Assembly (NCBI GenBank): GCA_019239425.1
Contig: JAFAZX010000064.1
Coordinates: forward strand, 124,001 to 188,000
Length of the DNA: 64,000 bases
DNA from: Acidobacteriota bacterium
GTDB taxonomy: Bacteria > Acidobacteriota > Blastocatellia > Pyrinomonadales > Pyrinomonadaceae
Direction: 5' to 3'
Position 1 is the first letter of the stretch; each line of letters opens with the position of its first letter. This document shows positions 1-7,323 of this stretch, piece after piece. Position numbers and translations under genes: made by a program. The notes beneath the pieces were generated by a model. It was not told where the DNA came from, did not search any database, and worked only from the letters and a program-made list of their open reading frames with translations.

Positions 1-173
1 TCGGGGTCGAGCGCGAGCAGGTACTTAGCGTTGCGCTCCATCGCCGCCCGGAAAGGACTCGGCAGCAGCGCGACCTGCCGCAACGCGAACGGCTCGACCG
101 CCGACTGTGCCCGCACGACAGACACGCACGCCGCGAGCAGCACGCACATCGATAGAGTTCTTCGCACGCGCAC
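1..173 (-). CDS. GH127-type (DUF1680) glycosidase, N-terminal fragment
   Basis: Minus-strand reading frame that runs off the left edge, so only about 57 codons are visible. The product begins with a short basic stretch, a hydrophobic segment and an Ala-X-Ala-like end (VLLAACVSVVRAQSA), which looks like a Sec signal peptide. It is followed by FALRQVALLPSPFRAAMERN and then KYLLALDPD. That block matches the conserved N-terminus of the DUF1680/GH127 family, whose known members include beta-L-arabinofuranosidases, so a secreted or periplasmic glycosidase is likely. The start is uncertain: GTG at 173 or 167, or ATG at 149. Only the GTG starts give a normal signal peptide. A TATAAT lies at 179-174 on this strand, directly before the first GTG, so the mRNA could be almost leaderless. 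The catalytic domain lies outside the window. Confidence 0.7.
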   Translation of the reverse strand, partial: MRVRRTLSMCVLLAACVSVVRAQSAVEPFALRQVALLPSPFRAAMERNAKYLLALDP

Positions 174-181
174 ATTATACA

Positions 182-272
182 GGTCAGAACCACCCGCGGT
201 AGCGGGTGGCCCTTTGCAACACGGACGTTGCGTCTCACAAAGGGCCACCCGCTACCGCGGGCGGTTCTGACC
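182..272. repeat. Long inverted repeat (35-bp arms, 34/35 match)
   Basis: The arms at 182-216 and 238-272 are reverse complements apart from one base, around a 21-nt loop. Each arm also contains its own perfect palindrome, CCACCCGCGGTAGCGGGTGG, so the transcript or extruded DNA could form a three-way structure. It fills the gap between the GH127-like start and the 3' end of the large secreted protein. A shorter hairpin starting with the same GGTCAGAACC lies at about 14885-14917, which suggests a dispersed repeat family. It may also end transcription of the gene at 287-3676. Confidence 0.85.
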
Positions 273-286
273 GCTATGGCGTCTGG

Positions 287-3200
287 CTACTGCTGCCCGA
301 ACCTCTTCCTGTACTCGTCGGAGGTGATGAACGCCTTGACCATCTCGGCGTTGATGTAGTTGCCGTTGAACTCGTTGAGCTTCGAGAGCCAGAAGTTGTA
401 GCCGTCGAAGGTCGTGTCGGGCAGGGCGTTCGGCGCACGCCTTAAGTACCCGAAGTACTGCATCAGGACGAACGCCTTGCTGAGCTGGCGGCGGCGGAAC
501 TCCGCGTTCTCGGCCACGGCGCGCAAGACCTGCGCCCGCGTCTTCGCGCCCGACGTCAGGTCGGCCACGAGCTGGTCGCGCTCCGCCTTCGCCAGGGCGC
601 CGCCCGCCGAAGGGTTGAGCGGGTCGCCGGTGTTGGCGTTCAGCGCGTCCACGAACTGCGCGGGCGACATGCCCGACGGGTAGGCCGAGAGGAAGCCCGA
701 GCGCGCGACGAAGTCGTCGGCGAACGCCTGCTTGTTCGCCGCGAGCTTCTGCTCCCAGCCCTCCGTGCCGACGACGACATCCCTCCCGACCTGCTGGCTG
801 TCGAACGCGAAGTTCGCGAACGCCAGGCGCTCGCCCGTGTTGAAGGCCGCCTTGTAGAGCAGGAAGACGTAGTAGCCGGTCTCCTGAAACTCAATCGACA
901 GGAAGAACGCGGCGCTGACGTTGACCCGCTTCACCTCGCGGCACTGCTGGTCGGCTCCGCACTGCTCGATCTCGTTCGTCCAGAACGCGAGGCCCGGCGC
1001 GTCCGGGTCGCGGCCGAGGAAGTCCCGGTAGTGCTGCCGGACGAAGAACGACGTGTTGTCCAGAGGGTTCACGGACGAGGGCGCCGTGTCGTTGTCAATG
1101 ATGCGCACGTTCGCGGTGGAAGGCGTGCCGAGGTTCGTCCCGCCCGTCGGCCCGCTCAGGGCCACCGAGAGCGTCTCGTCGCCCTCGACCAGCGCGTCAT
1201 CGGCGATGAAGACCTGGATGGTCTTACTCCTCTCGCCCGCGGCGAAGCGGAGCGTGCCCGAGGTGAACGTGTAGTCGTTGCGATCCCAGGCGGAGCCGGC
1301 CGGGGGGACGCCGATCCAGAGCGCCGTCGAGTAGCCGACGTTAGTCGGCGCGGAGGCGTCTCCCGAGCGCGTCACGGTGAGCGTCGCTAGACCTGCGCTC
1401 TCCTGCACGCGGAACTCGCGCGCGTTGAACTGCACGGTCGGCACGCCGGTCGTGGTGTCGTTGTCCTGTATCTCGCAGTCGGCCCGCGCGCGCGTGATGG
1501 TCGCGTTGACCGGCTGAGAGATTTCGACCGAGAAGGTCTTGTTCGGCTCGACGATGGTGTCGCCGAAGACGCTGACCGAGACCGTGTTCGAGCCGGCGCT
1601 CGGGCCGATCTGCAACTGGGTTATGAACTGGCTGCCGAGCGAGACGTAGTCTTCGCCGGCCACGGCCGTCCCGTCCACGGTGCGGACGTTGACGGTGACG
1701 GTGCGGTCGATGAGGCCGTTGCGCGTGACGGTGAAGAGCGCCTGCTTCGTCCCCGCGTCGCCCTCGACGATTGACGTGTCGGCGATGGAGAGGGTCGGCA
1801 GCGGGTCGTCGTTGAGGATGGTGATGTCGGTGCGCCCGCGGGCGACCTGCCCGCCGCTGACGGCCGCGATCTCGACGAAGAAGGCCTCGTCGCGCTCGTT
1901 GACGGCGTCGTCGATGAGATTGATGGTGACGGTCTTGGTCGTCTCGCCCGGCGCGAAGACGACGGGGCTGGGCGTCAGAAGAGTAAAGTCGCCGGAGCCG
2001 GCTCCGGCGCCGGCCGACCCGAAGGGCGCGTTGATGTTGACCGACGTCGTGCCCTGCGTCCAGCCCGTGCGCTCAAGGGGGATGCTGACGGTGCCCGCGT
2101 TCTCGTTGAAGCTATAGGCGGCGCTGACGAAGCCGACCAGCGGGTCATTGTCGAGGATGGTCAGCGTGGCGTTCTGGATCGGCTCGGCCGTGGCACCGGG
2201 CGTCACCGCCTCGACCTTGAGGTTGACGGTCTCGTTCTCCTCGTGGCCGGTGTCCTGGAAGATGCGCAGCGGGACGGTCTTGTCGGCCGTGTCGCCCGCG
2301 TCCCAGGTGACGAACGTGTCGCCTTCGAGGCGGACGAGGTATTTGTAGAGGCTCGAAAAGTTGCTCTGGGAGAACTGGCCGGCGACGAGAATCCGGCCGT
2401 CGTGCTGCACGGTGATCGACCCGACCCCGCTGTTGCTGAAGGAGACGAGGCCCGGGTTGAAGCTGGCGTCGTCGCTGCCGTCCGCGTTGCGGCGGTCGAG
2501 CCAGTGGTTGCCGTCGGCCAGCAGGGTCTGCCGGAAGATGCCGCCGAGCAGAATCTTGCCGTCGGGCTGTAAGGCGATGGCGGCCGTGGAGTAGAGCGGG
2601 CCGTAGGTGGGGGCCGTGAACGTCGGGTCGACAGTCCCGTCGGGGTTGAGCCGCGCGACGGCCGTCGCGGTGTTCGACGCCGGCACCATGTTGGTGTAGA
2701 AGCCGCCGCCGACGAGCACCTTGCCGTCCGGCTGCAGGGCGATGGCTTGGACGTTGTAAGTGTCGATGGCGTTGCCGGGGTTGAAGGTCGAATCGTAGCT
2801 GCCGTCGGAGTTGATGCGCGCGACGCCGTTCCGGCTGTGGCCGGCGAAGGTCGAGAACGGGCCGGCCGCCAGAATCTTGCCGTCCGGCTGCACGACGAGC
2901 CTATCGACACGGCTGCCGGACTGCCCCACGTTCGCGTTGAAAGAGGTGTCGAGCGTGCCGTCCGCGTTGAGGCGCGCGAGCGCGAACACGCCCGTGCCGT
3001 TGTACGAGATGAAGTTGCCGCAGATGAGAATCTTCCCGTCCGGCTGGAGCGCGACGGCCGAGATGGCCGAGCCGCCCGTGCCCGTCCCGGGCGTGAAGGT
3101 CGTATCGTAGCTGCCGTCGGGGTTGAGGCGCGTGATGCCCGTCCGCTGGCCGCCGTTGTGCGAGACGAGGCCGCCGAGCAGAATCTTGCCGTCGGGCTGC

Positions 3201-3676
3201 AGGGCGATGGTGAAAACGTCCACCGCCGCGGTGCCGGCGTTGAACGAATTGTCGAGCGTGCCGTCGGCGTTGAGGCGCGCGACGGCGTTGCGGATGACGT
3301 TGTTGACGGAGCCGAAGAAGCCCCCGACCAGAATCTTCCCGTCCGGCTGCTCGACCGTGGTTCTCACGTAGTGAGAGGTCGAGACCGTCTGGTTGAAGGC
3401 GAAGTCGAGTCCGCCGGGGGAGGGCAGCCTGTAGTCGACGCCGCCGGTGGCCGTGCCGCCCGTCAGCGTGAGCTTCGCCGTGAGGGTGCCGTCGGCGCCC
3501 CCGGTGCGTTTGAGCGTGATGGGCGCGTTGACGTCGCCCTCTTCGATTTCGTAAGTGGCGCTGGTGAAGGAGACGGCTCCCGGCGCGGCGGCGGCCGCGG
3601 CGATGACCGCGAGGGATAGGACTATGAACGAGACGGTGACGATCACCGCCGTGCGGCGTGAGTAGGGTTGGGGCAT
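287..3676 (-). CDS. Secreted Calx-beta / delta-60 repeat / DUF4214 protein
   Basis: Very large predicted surface or secreted protein (1129 aa) with an N-terminal signal peptide or signal anchor (about residues 8-32). Residues about 35-85 form the first half of a Calx-beta domain. Then come about seven delta-60 (DUF5122) repeats with the signature LQPDGKILVGG and N-ADGTLD-SFN, expected to make a beta-propeller. The sequence then resumes with the second half of the Calx-beta domain, ending in ATLTILDND. Three more Calx-beta domains follow, each ending in an I-L/Q/I-DND motif. The C-terminus (FFVRQHYRDFLGRDPDAPGL onward) is a DUF4214 domain, often found at the end of bacterial surface proteins. 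A second protein of the same class lies at 15509-19093. Calx-beta domains bind calcium in known examples; a role in adhesion or matrix is inferred. Confidence 0.85.
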   Translation of the reverse strand: MPQPYSRRTAVIVTVSFIVLSLAVIAAAAAAPGAVSFTSATYEIEEGDVNAPITLKRTGGADGTLTAKLTLTGGTATGGVDYRLPSPGGLDFAFNQTVSTSHYVRTTVEQPDGKILVGGFFGSVNNVIRNAVARLNADGTLDNSFNAGTAAVDVFTIALQPDGKILLGGLVSHNGGQRTGITRLNPDGSYDTTFTPGTGTGGSAISAVALQPDGKILICGNFISYNGTGVFALARLNADGTLDTSFNANVGQSGSRVDRLVVQPDGKILAAGPFSTFAGHSRNGVARINSDGSYDSTFNPGNAIDTYNVQAIALQPDGKVLVGGGFYTNMVPASNTATAVARLNPDGTVDPTFTAPTYGPLYSTAAIALQPDGKILLGGIFRQTLLADGNHWLDRRNADGSDDASFNPGLVSFSNSGVGSITVQHDGRILVAGQFSQSNFSSLYKYLVRLEGDTFVTWDAGDTADKTVPLRIFQDTGHEENETVNLKVEAVTPGATAEPIQNATLTILDNDPLVGFVSAAYSFNENAGTVSIPLERTGWTQGTTSVNINAPFGSAGAGAGSGDFTLLTPSPVVFAPGETTKTVTINLIDDAVNERDEAFFVEIAAVSGGQVARGRTDITILNDDPLPTLSIADTSIVEGDAGTKQALFTVTRNGLIDRTVTVNVRTVDGTAVAGEDYVSLGSQFITQLQIGPSAGSNTVSVSVFGDTIVEPNKTFSVEISQPVNATITRARADCEIQDNDTTTGVPTVQFNAREFRVQESAGLATLTVTRSGDASAPTNVGYSTALWIGVPPAGSAWDRNDYTFTSGTLRFAAGERSKTIQVFIADDALVEGDETLSVALSGPTGGTNLGTPSTANVRIIDNDTAPSSVNPLDNTSFFVRQHYRDFLGRDPDAPGLAFWTNEIEQCGADQQCREVKRVNVSAAFFLSIEFQETGYYVFLLYKAAFNTGERLAFANFAFDSQQVGRDVVVGTEGWEQKLAANKQAFADDFVARSGFLSAYPSGMSPAQFVDALNANTGDPLNPSAGGALAKAERDQLVADLTSGAKTRAQVLRAVAENAEFRRRQLSKAFVLMQYFGYLRRAPNALPDTTFDGYNFWLSKLNEFNGNYINAEMVKAFITSDEYRKRFGQQ

Positions 3677-3754
3677 CTGTCGGTTCCTTCGAAGACGCGG
3701 GCTCGGGGAGAAACCCGCGGGGCTGAGTGAAAGTTCAAGACGAACTGCGTGCGG

Positions 3755-3760
3755 ATTATA
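3755..3760 (-). promoter_or_regulatory. Possible -10 box for the gene at 287-3676
   Basis: The minus strand reads TATAAT here, 78 nt before the start codon. No convincing -35 box is seen at the usual distance. The other Calx-beta/DUF4214 gene has the same GGATTATA context (plus strand) upstream of its start, which supports a shared promoter type. Confidence 0.4.
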
Positions 3761-3788
3761 CGTGCGGGCCGTGGGAAGTGGAAGCGTC

Positions 3789-3794
3789 TATAAT
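3789..3794 (+). promoter_or_regulatory. Possible -10 box for the amine oxidase gene
   Basis: A perfect TATAAT on the plus strand, 63 nt before the start of the amine oxidase at 3858. The -35 region is not recognisable. It lies in the same 181-bp divergent gap as the minus-strand TATAAT. Confidence 0.4.
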
Positions 3795-3857
3795 CCGACG
3801 GGCCGGCGGCGGATGGCCGCGGGGCTTTATGTCTACGAGCTGATACGGTGAGGGGCG

Positions 3858-5183
3858 ATGGAGACGGGCGACACAGACGTTCTGGTAATCGGCGCGGGAG
3901 CTTCGGGCCTCGCGGCGGCGGGCGACCTCGCGGCGGCGGGCCTTCGGGTTCGCGTCGTCGAGGCGCGCGGGCGCGTCGGCGGGCGCGTCCACACGCTATA
4001 TGAATCGTCCTCGCCCGTGCCCGTCGAACTCGGCGCGGAGTTCATCCACGGCGAGCCGCGAGAGACTTGGGAACTGGTCGAGCGCGCCAACCTCCTCGTC
4101 TGCGAACTGCCGGGGCGGCGCTGGCAAAAAAGGGGCGGCCGGCTCACGACCACGGATGAATTCTGGTCGAAGATCGAGAAGGTCTTCGAGCGCCTGAAGC
4201 GCGAGGGCGGGCGCGACCGCGCGTTCGAAGAGTTCCTGTCCGAGCGCCGCGAAGACGCCGAGACGCGTGAGGCCGCGCGCCTCTACGTCGAAGGCTTCCA
4301 CGCGGCGCACTCCGAACGCATAGGCACGCGGGGCTTGCTCAAAGCGGAGGAGGCGTCCGAGCGGACGAATGGCGACAAGCTGTTCCGCGTGCTGAGCGGC
4401 TACCGCTCCGTCGTCGAACATCTGCGCGAAGAGGTCTTGCGCCGCGGCGGCGAAATCATGCTCGGCACGGCGGTCGAAGAGTTGCGCTGGCGGCCCGGGG
4501 GCGTAGAGCTGACGGCGCGCGGCGCGGGCGGCGAGGCGGGCACACACGCGGCCCCTCGCGTCGTCGTGACTCTGCCGCTCGGCCTGCTGAAGGATGAGAA
4601 GGCCGTGCGCTTCGTCCCGGAGCTACCGGACAAGCGCGCGGCGGCGGCAGGCATCGAGGTCGGGCACGTCGAGCGTGTGACGCTGCGTTTCCGCGAGCGC
4701 TTCTGGGAGAAGCTGGAGCTGCCGGGCGACGAAGGCGTGCGAAGCCTTGCGGAGATGTCGTTCCTGTTTTCGCCCGAGGTTGCCGTGCCGACGTGGTGGA
4801 CGGCGCTTCCCGTCCGCGCCCCTCTGGTCGTCGGCTGGGCGGGCGGCACGGCCGCCGACAGGCTCTCCGGCGGTGACTCGCTCGTCGAGAGCGCGCTCCA
4901 ATCTTTCGCGGAAGTGCTCGGCGTCGCGCGCGGGGAGGTCGCTTCGCAGTTCGTGGAAGCTTACACGCACGACTGGCGCTCAGACCCTTTCGCGCGCGGG
5001 GCCTACAGCTACCCGCCCGTCGGCGGGGTCGAGGCGCAGGAGGCTCTGGCCCGCCCCGTCGAAGGCACGCTCTTCTTTGCGGGCGAGGCGACGAACACGG
5101 ACGGCCACAACGGCACCGTGCACGGAGCCATCGCCACGGGCAGGCGCGCCGCCCGGGAGGTGCTCGAAAGCCTGCGCGCCTAG
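3858..5183 (+). CDS. Flavin-containing amine oxidase
   Basis: FAD-dependent oxidoreductase of the monoamine oxidase family (441 aa, normal length). The N-terminal dinucleotide-binding fold has the GxGxxG motif in VIGAGASGLAAAGDLAAAG, followed by the acidic end of beta-2 and RVGGRV (VVEARGRVGGRV), which together contact FAD. The C-terminal FAD motif is LFFAGEATNTDGHNGTVHGA, with the family GE-T and H-GTV-GA pattern. Such enzymes oxidise primary or secondary amines or polyamines to imines with release of H2O2; the substrate cannot be read from sequence. No signal peptide is seen, so it is probably cytoplasmic. The start at 3858 sits just before the first beta strand. Its stop overlaps the stop region of the convergent ABC transporter gene by four bases. 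Confidence 0.88.
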   Translation: METGDTDVLVIGAGASGLAAAGDLAAAGLRVRVVEARGRVGGRVHTLYESSSPVPVELGAEFIHGEPRETWELVERANLLVCELPGRRWQKRGGRLTTTDEFWSKIEKVFERLKREGGRDRAFEEFLSERREDAETREAARLYVEGFHAAHSERIGTRGLLKAEEASERTNGDKLFRVLSGYRSVVEHLREEVLRRGGEIMLGTAVEELRWRPGGVELTARGAGGEAGTHAAPRVVVTLPLGLLKDEKAVRFVPELPDKRAAAAGIEVGHVERVTLRFRERFWEKLELPGDEGVRSLAEMSFLFSPEVAVPTWWTALPVRAPLVVGWAGGTAADRLSGGDSLVESALQSFAEVLGVARGEVASQFVEAYTHDWRSDPFARGAYSYPPVGGVEAQEALARPVEGTLFFAGEATNTDGHNGTVHGAIATGRRAAREVLESLRA

Positions 5184-6982
5184 CCGGGGGCCGCGGTCTT
5201 CTCCTCCTGAACCTTGAACTGTATGTCGTAGAGGCGCGAGTAGAGGCCGCCGCTGTTGCGCAGCTCTTCGTGCGTGCCGCTCTCGACGATGCGTCCGCCC
5301 TCGACGGCGTAGATGCGCTGCGCGCGCATGACGGTCGCCAGCCGGTGCGCGATGACGACCGACGTCCGGCCCTCCATCAGACGTCCCAGCGCCTCGAAGA
5401 CCAACTCTTCCGAGACGGCGTCGAGTCCCGACGAGGGCTCGTCGAGTAGAAGAATCGGCGTGTCGCGGATGACGGCCCGCGCGATGTTGATGCGCTGGCG
5501 CTGCCCGCCCGAGAGCGTCTCGCCGCGCTCGCCGATGACGGTGTCGTAGCCTCTGGGCAGGCGCTCGATGAACTCGTGCGCGTTGGCGAGGCGTGCGGCA
5601 CGCATGATCTCGTCCCTTGTCGCGCGGGGGCGGCCGTAGGCGATGTTCTCCCACACGCTCGCGCGGAAGAGGTAAGACTCCTGCAGGACGTAGCTGATCT
5701 GGTCGCGCAGGGAGTTGAGCGTGAACGCGCGCACGTCGCTCCCGTCGACAAGGACGCGCCCCGCCGTCGGGTCGTAGAAGCGCGGGATCAGACTCAGGAG
5801 CGTCGACTTGCCGCTGCCCGTAGGGCCGACGAGCGCGACGAACTCGCCCGGCTCGACGGCGAGCGAGACGTCCTTCAGGACGGGCCGCCCCTCGCCGTAC
5901 TCGAAGCCGACGCGCTCGAACTCGACGCGGCCGCGGAAGCGCGGGGCGGGCCGCGCGTGTGTCAGCTCGCGCACCTGGCTCTCGGTCTGCAAGACCTCGC
6001 GGATGCGCTCGAAGCCGACCGAAGCCTTCGAGGCCGTGTCGGTCATCTTCGAGAGGTCGCGCATCGGCTTGTACATCTTGCCGAGGTAGAGGATGAAGAC
6101 GAGCAGCGCGCCCGGCGAAATCTGCCCGGCGAGCACGAGCCGCGCGCCGTACCAGAGGACGAGGCAGGTGCCCGCCGCGACTATCAACTCGACGACCGGC
6201 GTGAGCTTCGCCTTGACGCCGCGCGCGAGCAGGGCCAGCTCGACGCTCTCGAGGCTCTTCTCGTCGAGCCGGTTGCTCTCGTAGTCCTCGCGCGCGAAGG
6301 CCTTGATGAGCCGGACGGACGAGAGCGACTCCTGCACGACCGAGGCGATCTCGCCCTCCTTCTTCTTGACCGCGCGGGCGGCACTCCGGATGCGCCGCGT
6401 GAAGCTGTAGACGACGAGGAAGAGCGCGGGCGCGACCGACAGCGAGATGAGCGTGAAGCGCCAGTCGAGGTAGAACATCACGCCGAGCATGCCGAGGAGC
6501 GTGAGGCCGTTGACGATCATGCCGAGCAGGGCGGTCGAGACGAAGTCCTGCACGACGTCGATGTCGCTCGTCATCCGCACGATGAGGTCGCCCGTCTTCT
6601 GCTCGGAGAAGAAGGAGAGCGAGAGGCGCTGGATGTGGTTGTAGAGCGTGAGCCGCAGGTCGTGCATCACGCGCTGGCCGACGCTCGTCGTCAGGTACTT
6701 CTCGGCGTAGGTGGCGAGCGCGCCGACCAGAGCGATGAGGATGACGGAGACGGCCGCGAAGTCGAGCGCCGCGACCTTGTCTAAGCCCACCGTGTGCCCG
6801 AGCAGGGACGCGAGCCAGTCCGGCATCCGCTTCGACCCGAAGACGTAATCGAAGACGACCTTCAGAGGCCACGGCTCAAGCAAGTCCGTCGCGCTCTCCG
6901 CCACGATGGCCACGAACGCCGCCGCGAGCGCGCCCCTGTACGGGCGCAGCAGCCGCGTGATCTTAATCTTCTCTGCGCTCAT
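5180..6982 (-). CDS. ABC exporter, fused permease and ATPase (MsbA-like)
   Basis: A 600-aa half-transporter that should act as a homodimer in the inner membrane. Residues about 15-300 form a six-helix type I exporter domain (starts KIKITRLLRPYRGALAAAF). Residues about 340-580 form the nucleotide-binding domain, with Walker A GPTGSGKSTL, signature LSGGQRQR, Walker B ILLLDEPSSGLD and the H-loop IAHRL. The fused layout and length match lipid or multidrug exporters such as MsbA and LmrA; the cargo is not predictable. It stands alone on the minus strand, convergent with the amine oxidase gene. Confidence 0.9.
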   Translation of the reverse strand: MSAEKIKITRLLRPYRGALAAAFVAIVAESATDLLEPWPLKVVFDYVFGSKRMPDWLASLLGHTVGLDKVAALDFAAVSVILIALVGALATYAEKYLTTSVGQRVMHDLRLTLYNHIQRLSLSFFSEQKTGDLIVRMTSDIDVVQDFVSTALLGMIVNGLTLLGMLGVMFYLDWRFTLISLSVAPALFLVVYSFTRRIRSAARAVKKKEGEIASVVQESLSSVRLIKAFAREDYESNRLDEKSLESVELALLARGVKAKLTPVVELIVAAGTCLVLWYGARLVLAGQISPGALLVFILYLGKMYKPMRDLSKMTDTASKASVGFERIREVLQTESQVRELTHARPAPRFRGRVEFERVGFEYGEGRPVLKDVSLAVEPGEFVALVGPTGSGKSTLLSLIPRFYDPTAGRVLVDGSDVRAFTLNSLRDQISYVLQESYLFRASVWENIAYGRPRATRDEIMRAARLANAHEFIERLPRGYDTVIGERGETLSGGQRQRINIARAVIRDTPILLLDEPSSGLDAVSEELVFEALGRLMEGRTSVVIAHRLATVMRAQRIYAVEGGRIVESGTHEELRNSGGLYSRLYDIQFKVQEEKTAAPG

Positions 6983-7037
6983 TCCTCTATTCTACGACAA
7001 CCGGGCAACACACATGCCGCGGAGCATACGCCTCTCC

Positions 7038-7181
7038 AAGCTGGGAGCGCGGGCATCCCTGCCCGCCTGAGCGCGAGAGCGCGAAAGCTGAGAGACTTTA
7101 CACCTCAACGTCGAGGTAAAGAGTATGACGGTCAGCGTGCTGACGCACGCTGGCGGGCAGGGATGCCCGCGCTCCCAGCTT
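7038..7181. repeat. Inverted repeat with perfect 30-bp arms
   Basis: The arms at 7038-7067 and 7152-7181 are exact reverse complements, built around the core GCGGGCATCCCTGCCCGC. The outer flanks are also partly complementary (CACATGC near 7010 and GCATGTG near 7200), so the element may span about 7010-7208. The 84-nt centre contains a small palindrome, GCGTGCTGACGCACGC. It has the size and shape of a non-coding MITE- or REP-like element. It occupies most of the 341-bp gap between the ABC exporter and the GH18/deacetylase/GT2 gene; nothing else is recognisable in that gap. Confidence 0.85.
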
Positions 7182-7323
7182 GAGATTGCACTCGCCGCGC
7201 ATGTGGCGTTTTGGAAGGGCGCGCCGAAAGGCCACACCGCGGGCGGAGCAGAGACGTGCGAAAAGCCAACATACGCGCTGGCACCGTTGTTGCCACTGGG
7301 CGGCGTCTGGAAGGAAGGTCAGC

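Noticed and set aside
7180..7323. N-terminal extension of the GH18/deacetylase/GT2 protein from the ATG at 7180
   Set aside because: The extension starts inside the inverted repeat and is Arg-rich and unlike protein; a TTG with a strong ribosome site at 7324 gives a proper membrane-anchored start.
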